A DNA stretch of 64,000 bases from Paracoccus versutus (GCF_000763885.1 NZ_JRKO01000016.1:1-64000), one strand, 5' to 3'. Counted from the stretch's first letter, positions 11,257-20,320 are shown. A program made the numbers and translations. Notes: generated by a model from the sequence alone, not told the origin.

Positions 11257-12552
11257 CTAGGCCCTGTCCGCCAGCGCCCGCGGCCTTGGCCCGCCGGTGG
11301 CCCAGTCGAGCAGTTCGGCCGTATGGACGACCGGCACCCCGGTGCCCGAGCCGATCTGCATCATGCAGCCGATATTGCCGGCGCTGATCACCTGCGGGGT
11401 CAGCGCCTCCAGCGTCTCGACCTTGCGGCGCTTCAGCTCGGCCGAGATCGCCGGCTGCATCAGGTTGTAGGTGCCGGCCGAGCCGCAGCAGATATGCGCG
11501 TCCCTGGGCTCCAGCACGGTAAAGCCGGCAGCGGCCAGCAATTCCTTGGGCGCGCTGCGGATCTGCTGGCCGTGCTGCAACGAACAGGCGGCGTGATAGC
11601 CGACGCGCAGCGGCTCGGCATGGCCGGGCTCGCGCAAGCCCAGCTCGGCCATGACCTCGGTGATGTCCTTGGCCAGGCCGGCCACCCGCGCGGCATCCGC
11701 GGCCAGCGGATCATGCGCGAACATGTGCCCGTAGTCCTTGACCGTGGTGCCGCAGCCCGAGGTGTTGATGACCACCGCGTCCAGCCCCTCGCCCGCGACC
11801 TCGGCCATCAGCGCACGGATATTGGCGGCGGCCATGGCGTGGCTTTCGTCGGTCTTGCCCATGTGATGGGTCAGCGCGCCGCAGCAGCCCAGGCCGCGCG
11901 GGATCACCACCTCGCAGCCATGCCGGCGCAGAAGGCGGATGGTCGCGTCGTTGATGTCGGTGTTCAGCGCCCTTTGCGCGCAGCCGACCAGCAGCGCCAC
12001 CCGCTTGCGGCGCGGCCCCTCGGCGGCAAAGACCTGCGGGCGGTCGTTCAGGCTGGGCGGCGGGATGTCGCGCGGCGCCATGTCCAGCATCGCCCGCAGC
12101 CGTGCGTCCGGCACCAGCCGGCGAAAGGGTTGCGCGATCTTCGCGCCCATCAGCGCCAGTCGGAAGCGCCCCGGATAGGGCAGGATGCGCGCCAAGAGCC
12201 AGCGCAGCGCCCGCTCGCCCAGGGGGCGGCGATAGGTCTTTTCGATATATTCGCGGGCGTGATCGACCAGGTGCATGTAATGCACGCCCGAGGGACAGGT
12301 GGTCATGCAGGAAAGGCAGCTGAGGCAGCGGTCGATGTGGCCGACGGTCTTGGCATCGGGGATCTTGCCGTTCTCCAGCATGTCCTTGATCAGGTAGATG
12401 CGGCCGCGCGGGCTGTCCAGCTCGTCGCCCAGCACCTTGTAGGTCGGGCAGGTCGCTGTGCAGAAGCCGCAATGGACGCAGCTGCGCAGGATCTCGTTGG
12501 CGCGGGCCGTGCCGGGGTCGGCCAATTGCCGAGGCGTGAAATTGGTCTGCAT
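11257..12552 (-). CDS. glcF: Glycolate oxidase iron-sulfur subunit
   Basis: A 431-residue subunit that moves electrons from the flavin subunits of glycolate oxidase toward the membrane quinone pool. Two ferredoxin-type [4Fe-4S] motifs are visible: CVHCGFCTATCP (about 25-36) and CLSCLSCMTTCP (about 76-87). Two CCG-type cysteine domains follow, with GLGCCGALTHHMGK and HICCGSAGTYN. Length is typical. It begins one base after the glcE stop and ends the operon before the terminator at 11195-11221. Confidence 0.95.
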   Translation of the reverse strand: MQTNFTPRQLADPGTARANEILRSCVHCGFCTATCPTYKVLGDELDSPRGRIYLIKDMLENGKIPDAKTVGHIDRCLSCLSCMTTCPSGVHYMHLVDHAREYIEKTYRRPLGERALRWLLARILPYPGRFRLALMGAKIAQPFRRLVPDARLRAMLDMAPRDIPPPSLNDRPQVFAAEGPRRKRVALLVGCAQRALNTDINDATIRLLRRHGCEVVIPRGLGCCGALTHHMGKTDESHAMAAANIRALMAEVAGEGLDAVVINTSGCGTTVKDYGHMFAHDPLAADAARVAGLAKDITEVMAELGLREPGHAEPLRVGYHAACSLQHGQQIRSAPKELLAAAGFTVLEPRDAHICCGSAGTYNLMQPAISAELKRRKVETLEALTPQVISAGNIGCMMQIGSGTGVPVVHTAELLDWATGGPRPRALADRA

Positions 12553-12553
12553 G

Positions 12554-13687
12554 TCAGCTGTCCATCAGGCCGGGATTGAGGATGCCGGCGGGGTCGAACC
12601 TGTGGCGCAACCCGGCCGAGAGCCGGGCGACGGCCGGGGCCTCGGGCGGAAAGGCCGGGCCGTCCAGCCCGCCGCGCCGGACCAGCGTGGCATGGGGCGC
12701 GACCTGCCGCACCGCCTGGGCCGTCCCCGGCCCGCAATACCAGACGAGCCCGCCGCCCCAGTCGAGCGACGCCTCGCCCCCCAGCGCCTGCAAGGCCCGC
12801 GCCGCGGCCGGGGCGTCGCTGGGCTTGACCAGCACCCGCCAGAGCGGCGCGTCCGCGCCGGCGAAATGCGCCAGGTCGCGCAGCTCGGGCCACAGGGCCA
12901 GGGTGGCGGCATCGTCCAGCACCTCGGCCTCGCGCGGTGCCAGCAGCGCCAGCAGCCGGTCGCGGCGATAGGTCATCTGCGGCCCCAGCCCCTCGACCCG
13001 CAGCCAGGCCGAGCCGTCGCGGAAGGCGGCGCCCGAGACCTCGAAAGGCGTCGCCAGCGCGGCCGAGAAGATCGCCACCGCCTCCTCGACCGTGACGCCG
13101 TGAAAGCCCAGCGTGCAGCGGTCGGGCAGGTGCGGCAGCGTCTTCAGCGCCACCTCGGTCAACACGCCCAGCGTGCCATGCGCGCCGCAAAAGAGCTTGC
13201 CCAGGTCGAGGCCGGTCACGTTCTTCATCACCCGGCCGCCGTTCTTCAGCACCCGGCCCTGGCCGTCGACGAAGCGCACCCCCAGCAGATGGTCGCGGCA
13301 GGCCCCGGCCAGCAGCCGGCGCGGGCCGCTGGCATTGGCCGCGACCACGCCGCCGATGGTCGGCGTGCCGTTACGGCCCAGCACGCCGCGCATGTCGGCG
13401 GGCTCGAAGGCCAGCGCCTGGCCCTCGGCGGCCAGCATGGCCCGGATCTGGTCCAGGGGCGTGCCGGCGCGGGCGATCAGCGTCATCTCGCCCGGCTCAT
13501 AGGTCACGACGCCGCCGATCGCGGCGGTGGACATCAGCTCGCCCGGCACGGCGCCGGTCTCGACCCGCGTGCCGCCGCCGGCGATGCGCAGGGGCAGACG
13601 GGCGGCGAAACGCTCGGCGATCAGGGCGGCAAGCTCAGCCTCGCTGGCGGGGCTCAGCCCCGCGCCGCTGGGGTTGTCGGGGGTCAT
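12554..13687 (-). CDS. glcE: Glycolate oxidase FAD-binding subunit
   Basis: A 377-residue FAD-linked oxidase subunit with a PCMH-type FAD domain over the first ~180 residues. Visible blocks are RIAGGGTRVETG, GVLGRNGTPTIGGVVAANASGPRR and VRFVDGQGRVLKNGGRVMKNVTG. It lacks the long C-terminal oxidase cap seen in GlcD, as expected for GlcE. Its ATG overlaps the glcD stop by four bases (ATGA), indicating coupling. With GlcD and GlcF it oxidises glycolate to glyoxylate. Confidence 0.94.
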   Translation of the reverse strand: MTPDNPSGAGLSPASEAELAALIAERFAARLPLRIAGGGTRVETGAVPGELMSTAAIGGVVTYEPGEMTLIARAGTPLDQIRAMLAAEGQALAFEPADMRGVLGRNGTPTIGGVVAANASGPRRLLAGACRDHLLGVRFVDGQGRVLKNGGRVMKNVTGLDLGKLFCGAHGTLGVLTEVALKTLPHLPDRCTLGFHGVTVEEAVAIFSAALATPFEVSGAAFRDGSAWLRVEGLGPQMTYRRDRLLALLAPREAEVLDDAATLALWPELRDLAHFAGADAPLWRVLVKPSDAPAAARALQALGGEASLDWGGGLVWYCGPGTAQAVRQVAPHATLVRRGGLDGPAFPPEAPAVARLSAGLRHRFDPAGILNPGLMDS

Positions 13688-15138
13688 CGGGCGGCTGCCT
13701 CCTCGCGCCAGGACTGGCTTGCGTCCAGCGGAAAGACCTTGGCCGGGTTGAGCAGCCAGCGCGGGTCGAAAGCGTCCTTGACCGCCATCTGGATCTCCAG
13801 GTCGGGGCCGTCATATTGCTTGCCCATCAGGTCGCGCTTTTCGATGCCCACGCCATGCTCGCCGGTCAGGCAGCCGCCGACATCGACGCAAAGCCGCAGG
13901 ATGTCGTTGCCGAAAGCCTCGGCCCGCTCCAGGTCGCCGGGCTTGTTGGCGTTGAACAGGATCAGCGGGTGCATGTTGCCGTCGCCGGCATGAAAGACAT
14001 TCGCGACCTCCAGCCCATGCTGGCGCGAAAGCTCGCCGATCATCTTCAGCGTATAGGGCAGCTGGCCCACCGGCACGGTGCCGTCCAGGCAGATATAGTC
14101 GCCCAGCCGGCCCATGGCGCCAAAGGCCGACTTGCGGCCCTTCCAGATCGCCATGGCTTCGTCGGCATTGCGGCTTTCGCGGAACTCGACCGGGTTCAGG
14201 GCACCCGCGATCTCGCGGATGCGGGCGATCTGGTGGTCGATCTCGGCCGGCGAGCCCTCGACCTCGACGATCAGCACCGCGGCGCAATCGGGATAGCCGG
14301 CATGGGCAAAGGCCTCGACCGCGCGCAGGCAGACGTCGTCCATGTATTCGATGGCGACCGGCAGCACGCCCGAGCGGATGATCCGCGCCACGCATTCGCC
14401 GGCCACCTCGGCGCCGTCGAAGCCGATCAGCACCGGGCGCGCGCCCTCGGGGCGCGGCAGGATGCGCAAGGTGGCCTCGGTCACGATGCCCAGCTGCCCT
14501 TCCGAGCCGCAGATGAGCCCCATCAGATCCAGGCCCATCGGCCCCATCTCGGGCCCGCCCAGCTCGACCACCTCGCCGGTGGTCAGCACCACGGTGGCGC
14601 CCATCAGGTTGTTGGTGGTGACGCCGTATTTCAGGCAATGCGCCCCGCCCGAGTTCATCGCGATATTGCCGGCGATGGTGCAGGCCAGCTGCGAGGACGG
14701 GTCGGGCGCATAGAAGAAGCCCTGCGGTTCCAGCTCGGCGCTGACCGACAGGTTGGTCACGCCGGTCTGCACGCGAATGATGCGGTTCGCGGTGTCGATC
14801 TCCAGCACCTCGCGCAGGCGCAGGGTGGCGATGATGACCGAATCGGCCGTGGGCAGCGCGCCCCCGGCCAGCGAGGTTCCCGCACCGCGCGGCACCACCG
14901 GCACCCGCATCTCGTGGCAGATGCGCATGGCGGCCGCGACTTCCTCGGTCGTGCGCGGCAGCACCACGGCCAGCGGCGGGCAGCGATAGGCGGTCAGCGC
15001 GTCGCATTCATAGGCCCGCGTCTCCTCGGGGTCCGAGATCACGGCATCCGCGGGCAGGACGTCGCGCAGGGCGGCGACGATCTGCGGCGCGCGCGCAAGG
15101 ATGGCCGCATCGGGGCTGGGCATGGCGATACCGGACAA
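13684..15138 (-). CDS. glcD: Glycolate oxidase catalytic subunit (TTG start)
   Basis: A 484-residue FAD-dependent oxidase. The FAD-binding domain covers about 60-240 with VVPRGAGTSLAGGALP and DPSSQLACTIAGNIAMNSGG. The C-terminal cap carries NVFHAGDGNMHPL and GCLTGEHGVGIEKR, hallmarks of GlcD. I choose TTG at 15138 because AGGGAGGAG sits 5 bases upstream; the next ATG, at 15123, is too far from it. First gene of glcDEF, transcribed away from the GntR gene from a promoter overlapped by operator-like repeats. Confidence 0.93.
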   Translation of the reverse strand: MSGIAMPSPDAAILARAPQIVAALRDVLPADAVISDPEETRAYECDALTAYRCPPLAVVLPRTTEEVAAAMRICHEMRVPVVPRGAGTSLAGGALPTADSVIIATLRLREVLEIDTANRIIRVQTGVTNLSVSAELEPQGFFYAPDPSSQLACTIAGNIAMNSGGAHCLKYGVTTNNLMGATVVLTTGEVVELGGPEMGPMGLDLMGLICGSEGQLGIVTEATLRILPRPEGARPVLIGFDGAEVAGECVARIIRSGVLPVAIEYMDDVCLRAVEAFAHAGYPDCAAVLIVEVEGSPAEIDHQIARIREIAGALNPVEFRESRNADEAMAIWKGRKSAFGAMGRLGDYICLDGTVPVGQLPYTLKMIGELSRQHGLEVANVFHAGDGNMHPLILFNANKPGDLERAEAFGNDILRLCVDVGGCLTGEHGVGIEKRDLMGKQYDGPDLEIQMAVKDAFDPRWLLNPAKVFPLDASQSWREEAAAR

Positions 15139-15183
15139 GCTCTCCTCCCTTGGTGGCGGGGCCGTCCTCTGCCCCTGCATTCT

Positions 15184-15230
15184 TGGTATAATTTTCAGAC
15201 CACATTCGTCAATCGGTATTTTTCTGGACC
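15184..15230 (-). promoter_or_regulatory. glcD promoter overlapped by paired GGT...ACC operators
   Basis: On the minus strand TTGACG (15207-15212) and TATACC (15185-15190), 16 bases apart, form a good sigma-70 promoter. Two similar imperfect dyads of form GGTAT...GACCA begin at 15185 and 15215. They share a 30-bp spacing, about three helical turns. The first covers the spacer and -10 of the promoter. FadR-subfamily GntR regulators such as GlcC, LldR and PdhR bind TGGT-rich dyads of this type. The neighbouring GntR gene is the obvious candidate; that link is inference. Confidence 0.65.
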
Positions 15231-15286
15231 AATGCGCCGGATTTGTGCTTACATGGCAGCGATCCGACAAAATCGCACGAGCGCCC

Positions 15287-16099
15287 ATGACCAACGCTTC
15301 CGTAAAATCCGAACGCGCCGCCGAGGCCGTGGCCCAGCATCTCGAATCGCTGATCCTTGAGGGCTCGCTGCGCCCCGACGAGCGGCTCTTGCCCGAGCGC
15401 GAGCTGGCCGAGCGGCTGAACGTCTCGCGCTCGACCCTGCGCGACGGACTGAAGATCCTTGAGGAGCGCGGGCTACTGACCAGCGCCGGCGGGCGCGGCA
15501 GCCGGGTGGCGGCCCTGGGCAGCGCGGCGATCACCGATCCGCTGATCGCCATGCTGGCCCGCCATGCCGAGGCGGCGGACGATTACCTGGAGTTCCGCGG
15601 CATCGTCGAAAGCGCGGCAGCCGGGCTGGCCGCGCAGCGCGCCACCGAGATCGAGCTGGCGCGCATCCGCGACTGCCTTGGCCGCATCGACCGCGCCCAT
15701 GCCCGCGCCGATACCGGCGAGGAGGCCGAGGCGGATGCCGAGTTGCACCTGCTGATCTATGAGGCGAGCCATAACCTGACGCTCTTGCAGATCATGCAGG
15801 CGCTGGCGGGGGTGCTGCGTTCGGACGTGATCCAGAACCGCAGCCGGCTGTTCGCGGTGCCGGCCATCCGCGAGTTGCTGCGCCAGCAGCACCGCGCCAT
15901 CGCCGAGGCGATCCTTGCCCGCGATGCCGAGGCCGCCCGGCAGGCGGCGGGCGAGCATATCGGCTATCTGCGCCAGGCCAGCCGCGAGATCCGCGAGGCC
16001 GAGGCGCGGCTCGATCTGTCGCTGCGCCGGCTGAACGGCGGCGGCGCCGGCACGCGCGCGGCCGGCGCCAGATCATCCGCCCCCGCCGCAGGGGGCTAG
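15287..16099 (+). CDS. glcC: GntR/FadR-family regulator of glycolate oxidation
   Basis: A 270-residue transcription factor. Residues about 8-75 form the winged helix, with LLPERELAERLNVSRSTLRDGLKILEERGLL. From about 90 an all-helical FCD effector domain follows, with the EFRGIVESAAAGLAAQRATE start and histidine positions typical of metal- and acid-binding FCD domains. The start at 15287 gives a normal N-terminus. It is divergent from glcDEF across a 148-base region carrying paired dyads. It probably senses glycolate or another 2-hydroxy acid; repressor versus activator cannot be told from sequence. Confidence 0.82.
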   Translation: MTNASVKSERAAEAVAQHLESLILEGSLRPDERLLPERELAERLNVSRSTLRDGLKILEERGLLTSAGGRGSRVAALGSAAITDPLIAMLARHAEAADDYLEFRGIVESAAAGLAAQRATEIELARIRDCLGRIDRAHARADTGEEAEADAELHLLIYEASHNLTLLQIMQALAGVLRSDVIQNRSRLFAVPAIRELLRQQHRAIAEAILARDAEAARQAAGEHIGYLRQASREIREAEARLDLSLRRLNGGGAGTRAAGARSSAPAAGG

Positions 16100-16104
16100 G
16101 GGCG

Positions 16105-16128
16105 AAAGGGCCGGGTTCCGGCCCTTTT
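16105..16128. terminator. Rho-independent terminator between glcC and tctC
   Basis: Perfect 10-bp stem AAAGGGCCGG / CCGGCCCTTT with loop GTT, followed by TTAT on the plus strand. It ends glcC transcription and, with a shorter tail, may also serve the convergent tctC gene. Confidence 0.8.
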
Positions 16129-16136
16129 ATCCCCGC

Positions 16137-17102
16137 TCAGTCCAGGCTGACATTGGCGTCGCGGACCACCGGCTCCCATTTCGCCATCTCGGCCTTGACA
16201 TGCTCGGCCAGCTCCTCGGGGGACGAGGCGACGATGGTGGCCGAGAACTCCTTCATCCGCTCGGCCACCGCCGGGTCGGCCATGGCGGCCAGCGCGGCCT
16301 TGTTCAGCGCCTCGACCGCCTCGGGCGGCGTGCCGGCGGGGGCGAAAAGCGCGTTCCAGGTATAGGTTTCGTATCCCGGCAGGGTCTCGGCGATGGCCGG
16401 GATGTCGGGGAAGCTGGGCGCGCGTTCGGCGGTGGTCACGCCAAGCGCCCGCAGCTTGCCCGAGGCGATATGCCCCGAGGCCGAGGGCAGGTTGTCGAAG
16501 ATGATCGGCACCTGGTTGCCCAGAACGTCGGTCAGCGCCGGGCCCGAGCCCTTGTAGGGGATATGGGTGATGTCCACCCCGGCCATGGCCTTGAACAGCT
16601 CACCCGACAGGTGCAGCGGCGTGCCGTTGCCCGAGGAAGCATAGGCCAGCGGCTCGGCCTTGGCGAGGTCGATCAGTTCCTGCACCGTGTTCACCGGCAG
16701 CTCCGGGTTCACCGCCAGCACGTTCGGCACCAGCACCAACAGCGACACCGGCGCGAAATCCGCAACCGGGTCGTAGGGTTTCTGCTTCAGGATCAGCGGG
16801 TTCAGCGCATGGGTGGCGACGGTGGCCATCAGGATCGTATAGCCGTCGGGATCGGCCTTGGCGACCTGGGCCGCGCCCAGGCTGCCGCCGGCGCCGCCGA
16901 CGTTCTGCACGATGACCTGCTGGCCCAGTTCCTGGCTCATCCGTTCGGCGACGATGCGCCCGACCACGTCGGTCGAGCCGCCGGCGGCAAAGGGGATGAC
17001 CAGGGTGATCGGGCGATCCGGGTATTCGGCGGCAGCGGCGCCGGCCAGGCCAAGCGCCATGGCGGCGCCCAGCAGCAGGCGGCGGGTGATGGATGCGGTC
17101 AT
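16137..17102 (-). CDS. tctC: TTT-type periplasmic binding protein (second copy)
   Basis: A 321-residue Bug/TctC-family binding protein. A signal peptide covers residues 1-25 (twin basic start, Ala-rich core, Ala-Ala-Ala-Glu cleavage region). The mature N-terminus has YPDRPITLVIPFAAGGSTDVVGRI, the carboxylate-binding loop of the family. GGAGGSLGAAQVAKADPDGYT and the IPYKGSGPALTDVL block follow. It lies 21 bases after tctA, at the end of an operon whose first gene is another TctC. It likely delivers a carboxylate to TctAB; substrate unknown. Confidence 0.87.
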   Translation of the reverse strand: MTASITRRLLLGAAMALGLAGAAAAEYPDRPITLVIPFAAGGSTDVVGRIVAERMSQELGQQVIVQNVGGAGGSLGAAQVAKADPDGYTILMATVATHALNPLILKQKPYDPVADFAPVSLLVLVPNVLAVNPELPVNTVQELIDLAKAEPLAYASSGNGTPLHLSGELFKAMAGVDITHIPYKGSGPALTDVLGNQVPIIFDNLPSASGHIASGKLRALGVTTAERAPSFPDIPAIAETLPGYETYTWNALFAPAGTPPEAVEALNKAALAAMADPAVAERMKEFSATIVASSPEELAEHVKAEMAKWEPVVRDANVSLD

Positions 17103-17123
17103 GGTTTCCTCCCAGTTGAATGT

Positions 17124-18632
17124 TCAGGCGTCGCTTTCGGTAAAGACCTCGTCCCGGCGCTTGCGGATCTGCGGCATGAAGACCAGCACCAGAACGATCA
17201 GCGACATCACCAGCAGGGTGGCGCTGATCGGGCGGGTCAGGAAGGTCGTGGGATCGCCGCGCGACAGGATCATCGCCCGGCGCAGGTTTTCCTCCAGCAG
17301 CGGGCCCAGGACAAAGCCCAGCAGCAGCGGCGCCGGCTCGCAGCGCAGCTTGGACATGACATAGCCAAGCAGGCCGAAGAAGGCGACGGCGAACAGGTCG
17401 TAGCTGTTCGAGTTCACCGAATAGACCCCGATCGAGCACATGGCCATGATGATCGGGAACAGCACGTAATAGGGCACGCTCAGCAGCTTGACCCACAGCC
17501 CGATCAGCGGCAGGTTCAGCACCACCAGCATCAGGTTGCCGATCCACATGCTGGCCACGATGCCCCAGAACAGCGCGGGCTGTTCGCTGACCACGTTCGG
17601 CCCCGGCACGATGCCCTGGATGATCATGGCGCCGATCATCAGCGCCATCACCGGGTTCGCCGGAATCCCCAGCGTCAAGAGCGGGATGAAGCTAGTCTGC
17701 GCCCCGGCATTGTTGGCGCTTTCCGGCCCGGCGACGCCGGCCAGCGCGCCCTTGCCGAACTCCTCGGGGTGGCGGGAGACCTTCTTCTCGATCGTGTAGC
17801 TGGCGAAACTGGCCAGGATCGCCCCACCGCCCGGCAGGATGCCCAGGATCGAGCCGATGCCGGTGCCGCGCAGGACGGGACCGATCATCTGGCGCAACTC
17901 CTCGCGCGTCGGGAACAGCCGGTTGATGTTCTTGGTCATGACCTGGCGGTCATGCTCGTCCTCGAGGTTGCGCAGGATCTCGGCGATGCCGAAGACCCCC
18001 ACGGCGACGGCGACGAAGTTCAGCCCGTCGGCGAATTGCGTGATCCCCAGGGTGAAGCGCGGCGCGCCGGTATAGATGTCGGTGCCGACCATGCCCAGAA
18101 GCAGGCCCAGCACCACCATGGCCAGCGCCTTGAGGACCGAGCCATGCGCCAGCGCCACCGACATCACCAGGCCCAGCACCATCAGGCTGAAATACTCGGC
18201 CGCGCCGAATTTCAGCGCCACCGCGGTCAGCGGCGGGGCGAACAGCGCCACCAGGAAGGTCGAGACCGAGCCGGCGAAGAACGACCCCAGCGCCGCCAGC
18301 GCCAGCGCAGTGCCGGCCTTGCCCTTGCGGGCCATCTGGTAGCCGTCGATGGCGGTGACGGCCGACGAGCTTTCGCCCGGCATGTTGATCAGGATCGCCG
18401 TGGTCGAGCCGCCGTATTGCGCGCCGTAATAGATGCCGGCCAGCATGATGAGCGAGCTGACGGGCTCCAGCTGGAAGGTGATCGGCAAGAGCATGGCGAT
18501 GGTCGCCGTGGCGCCGATGCCGGGCAGCACGCCGATCAGCGTGCCGAGCAGCACCCCGATCAGGCAGAAGGCCAGGTTCTCCAGCGAGGAGGCGACCGAA
18601 AAGCCAAGGGCGAGATTGCTGAAAAGTTCCAT
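17124..18632 (-). CDS. tctA: TTT transporter large membrane subunit
   Basis: A 502-residue membrane protein with about eleven or twelve hydrophobic segments. Family blocks are GTLIGVLPGIGATATIAMLLP near 30-50, GIYYGAQYGGSTTAILINMPGE near 67-88, and the internal repeat GSILGILPGGGAILASF near 258-274. The last two are the duplicated Gly/Pro-rich motifs of TctA. It forms the secondary, ion-driven channel with TctB. The start at 18632 is 8 bases downstream of the tctB stop. Confidence 0.93.
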   Translation of the reverse strand: MELFSNLALGFSVASSLENLAFCLIGVLLGTLIGVLPGIGATATIAMLLPITFQLEPVSSLIMLAGIYYGAQYGGSTTAILINMPGESSSAVTAIDGYQMARKGKAGTALALAALGSFFAGSVSTFLVALFAPPLTAVALKFGAAEYFSLMVLGLVMSVALAHGSVLKALAMVVLGLLLGMVGTDIYTGAPRFTLGITQFADGLNFVAVAVGVFGIAEILRNLEDEHDRQVMTKNINRLFPTREELRQMIGPVLRGTGIGSILGILPGGGAILASFASYTIEKKVSRHPEEFGKGALAGVAGPESANNAGAQTSFIPLLTLGIPANPVMALMIGAMIIQGIVPGPNVVSEQPALFWGIVASMWIGNLMLVVLNLPLIGLWVKLLSVPYYVLFPIIMAMCSIGVYSVNSNSYDLFAVAFFGLLGYVMSKLRCEPAPLLLGFVLGPLLEENLRRAMILSRGDPTTFLTRPISATLLVMSLIVLVLVFMPQIRKRRDEVFTESDA

Positions 18633-18639
18633 CGCGCCC

Positions 18640-19104
18640 TCACATGCCCAGCCAGGGGCCGAAGCGCCGGAAAGGCAGGCCAAGGCCGTAGCTGAAGATC
18701 AGCGTGGACAGGATCGTCACCGCCACCGCCAGGATCAGCGCCGCCAGCGGCCGCATGCGCATCGAGGCCTGCGAGGCGATCAGCGTGGTGAAGAACAGCG
18801 CCGGCACGAAGCCGAGGCCGCGCACCGTCAGGCCAAAGAAGATCGGCGCCGGCAGGATGAACAGCAGCCCGCGCCAGGCGACCTTGCCGAAGGGCTCGTC
18901 ATCCTCGCGCCCGAAGGATCTCAGCAGGATGATCAGCCCCAGAACGAACAGAAGGCCGGACAGGACCATCGGGAAATATCCCGGCCCCATCCGCAGCGAA
19001 GTGCCGATTTCCAGCCCGGCCGTGTGCCAGCCGAAGAATGCCGCCGCCGCCATCATCGAAAGCCCGGCGACGATGTCGGTGGTATCCTTGGGTTTTGCGG
19101 ACAT
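18640..19104 (-). CDS. tctB: TTT transporter small membrane subunit
   Basis: A 154-residue membrane protein with four hydrophobic segments. It has the TctB hallmark near residues 38-50 (RMGPGYFPMVLSG). TctB is poorly conserved but required for uptake together with TctA. It sits between tctC and tctA. A strong GC hairpin separates it from the upstream binding-protein gene, consistent with higher binding-protein expression. The GGAGG upstream of ATG 19104 supports the start. Confidence 0.9.
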   Translation of the reverse strand: MSAKPKDTTDIVAGLSMMAAAAFFGWHTAGLEIGTSLRMGPGYFPMVLSGLLFVLGLIILLRSFGREDDEPFGKVAWRGLLFILPAPIFFGLTVRGLGFVPALFFTTLIASQASMRMRPLAALILAVAVTILSTLIFSYGLGLPFRRFGPWLGM

Positions 19105-19126
19105 GCGTTCCTCCCCCCGAGTGACG

Positions 19127-19150
19127 GGCCCCGCCGCAAGGGGCGGGGCC
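19127..19150 (-). terminator. Intercistronic hairpin between tctC and tctB
   Basis: A perfect 9-bp stem GGCCCCGCC / GGCGGGGCC with a six-base loop lies just after the tctC stop. No U-tract follows on the minus strand. It therefore fits an attenuating or 3'-protecting stem that makes the binding protein more abundant than the membrane subunits. Confidence 0.55.
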
Positions 19151-19160
19151 GCTTTCCGTT

Positions 19161-20135
19161 TCAGTCGGCATAGACGCCGGCGGCCTCGATCACCGGCTTC
19201 CAGCGGGCGATCTCGGATTCCAGCTTGGCCTTGAGCGCGGCCGGCGTGGCGTTTTCCGCCGGTTCGGGCGCCGTGCCCAGGTCGGCCATCGCCTTGGCGA
19301 CGCCCTCGTCGGCCAGCGCGACCTGCAGGGCCTGCGACAGCCGCTCGGTCACTTCGGCCGGCGTGCCCTTGGGGGCATAGATGCCGTGCCAGATGCCGAA
19401 TTCCATCGTCTCGACCCCGCCTTCCTTGGCGGTGGGCAGGTCGGGGAACAGCTCCAGCCGCTCGGGCGAGGTCACGGCATAGGCCTTGATCGTGCCGCCC
19501 TTGATCTGCTGGGTGGTGTTGGTGGTCTGGTCGCACATGATGTCGGTCTGCCCGCCCAGCAGGTCGGTCATCGCCGGGCCGGTGCCCTTGTAGGGCACCG
19601 TCACCAAGGGCGCCTCCAGCGCCTGCATCAGCAGCATGCCGCACAGGTGGCTGGCCGCGCCGATGCCGGCATTGGCCAGCGTCAGCTGGTCGGCATTGGC
19701 CTTGACGTAGTCCTTGAAGGCGGTGAAATCGGCCGGCTCGAAATCCTTGCGCGCCGTCACCACCATCGGCACCTCGGTCACCAGCCCGACATATTCGAAG
19801 GCGTTCAGCGTGTCATAGGCCAGGTTGCGGTAAAGCGTGGCCGAGGTCGCCATGCCGATATGGTGCAAAAGCACCGTATAGCCGTCCGGATCGGCCTTGG
19901 CGACATTGGCCGCGCCCAGGGTGCCGCCGGCGCCGCCGATATTCTCGACGATGATCTGCTGGCCCAGGTCGGCCGACATGCGCTCGGCCACCATGCGCGC
20001 GACCGTGTCGGTCGGACCGCCGGCCGAGAACGGCACGACCATGGTGATCTGGCGCTGCGGCCAGTCCTGCGCAAAGGCCGGCGCGGCCAGCAATGTCGCG
20101 GCGCAAAGCGCGCCCAGAAGCTTCGGATAAGCCAT
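19161..20135 (-). CDS. tctC: TTT-type periplasmic binding protein (first copy)
   Basis: A 324-residue Bug/TctC-family protein. A signal peptide runs over residues 1-22 (cleavage after AFA). The mature start WPQRQITMVVPFSAGGPTDTVARM carries the substrate loop, followed by GGAGGTLGAANVAKADPDGYT and VPYKGTGPAMTDLLGGQTD. GGGGAGGG upstream of ATG 20135 supports the start. It is the first gene of tctC-tctB-tctA-tctC, close to a two-component pair and preceded by a repeated AATGGGTGGA element. It differs clearly from the second TctC, so the two may bind different ligands. Confidence 0.9.
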   Translation of the reverse strand: MAYPKLLGALCAATLLAAPAFAQDWPQRQITMVVPFSAGGPTDTVARMVAERMSADLGQQIIVENIGGAGGTLGAANVAKADPDGYTVLLHHIGMATSATLYRNLAYDTLNAFEYVGLVTEVPMVVTARKDFEPADFTAFKDYVKANADQLTLANAGIGAASHLCGMLLMQALEAPLVTVPYKGTGPAMTDLLGGQTDIMCDQTTNTTQQIKGGTIKAYAVTSPERLELFPDLPTAKEGGVETMEFGIWHGIYAPKGTPAEVTERLSQALQVALADEGVAKAMADLGTAPEPAENATPAALKAKLESEIARWKPVIEAAGVYAD

Positions 20136-20266
20136 GTTCCCTCCCCAAGGATATTCCGGCCGGCGCCTTGCCCGGCGCGGCCACCGGGTGAAGCCTGCGG
20201 CGGGCCGGACCGCGGCACAAATCAAAAACGCAGACCATGCGGCGCATATTGCCGCAATGCGCCGGA

Positions 20267-20320
20267 AATGGGTGGAAAGGGGAACATCGCCCGGCAGGAA
20301 TGGGTGGATTTCCACCCATT
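20267..20320. promoter_or_regulatory. Repeated AATGGGTGGA element upstream of tctC
   Basis: AATGGGTGGA occurs at 20267-20276, again at 20299-20308, and inverted at 20311-20320. The last two form a perfect 10-bp-arm dyad. The copies on one strand start 32 bp apart. The block lies 130-185 bases upstream of the tctC start and directly after the dctD stop. That is where an enhancer-binding response regulator would bind. A terminator reading (stem then TTTTT on the plus strand) is less likely because no plus-strand gene precedes it. Confidence 0.55.

Noticed and set aside
12390..13190. Alternative-frame open reading stretches inside glcE
   Set aside because: They match no family and overlap a well-conserved FAD-binding subunit.
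16200..18695. 831-codon plus-strand frame opposite tctC and tctA
   Set aside because: The translation is Gln/His/Arg/Asp-rich without domains, and the minus strand encodes unmistakable TctC and TctA.
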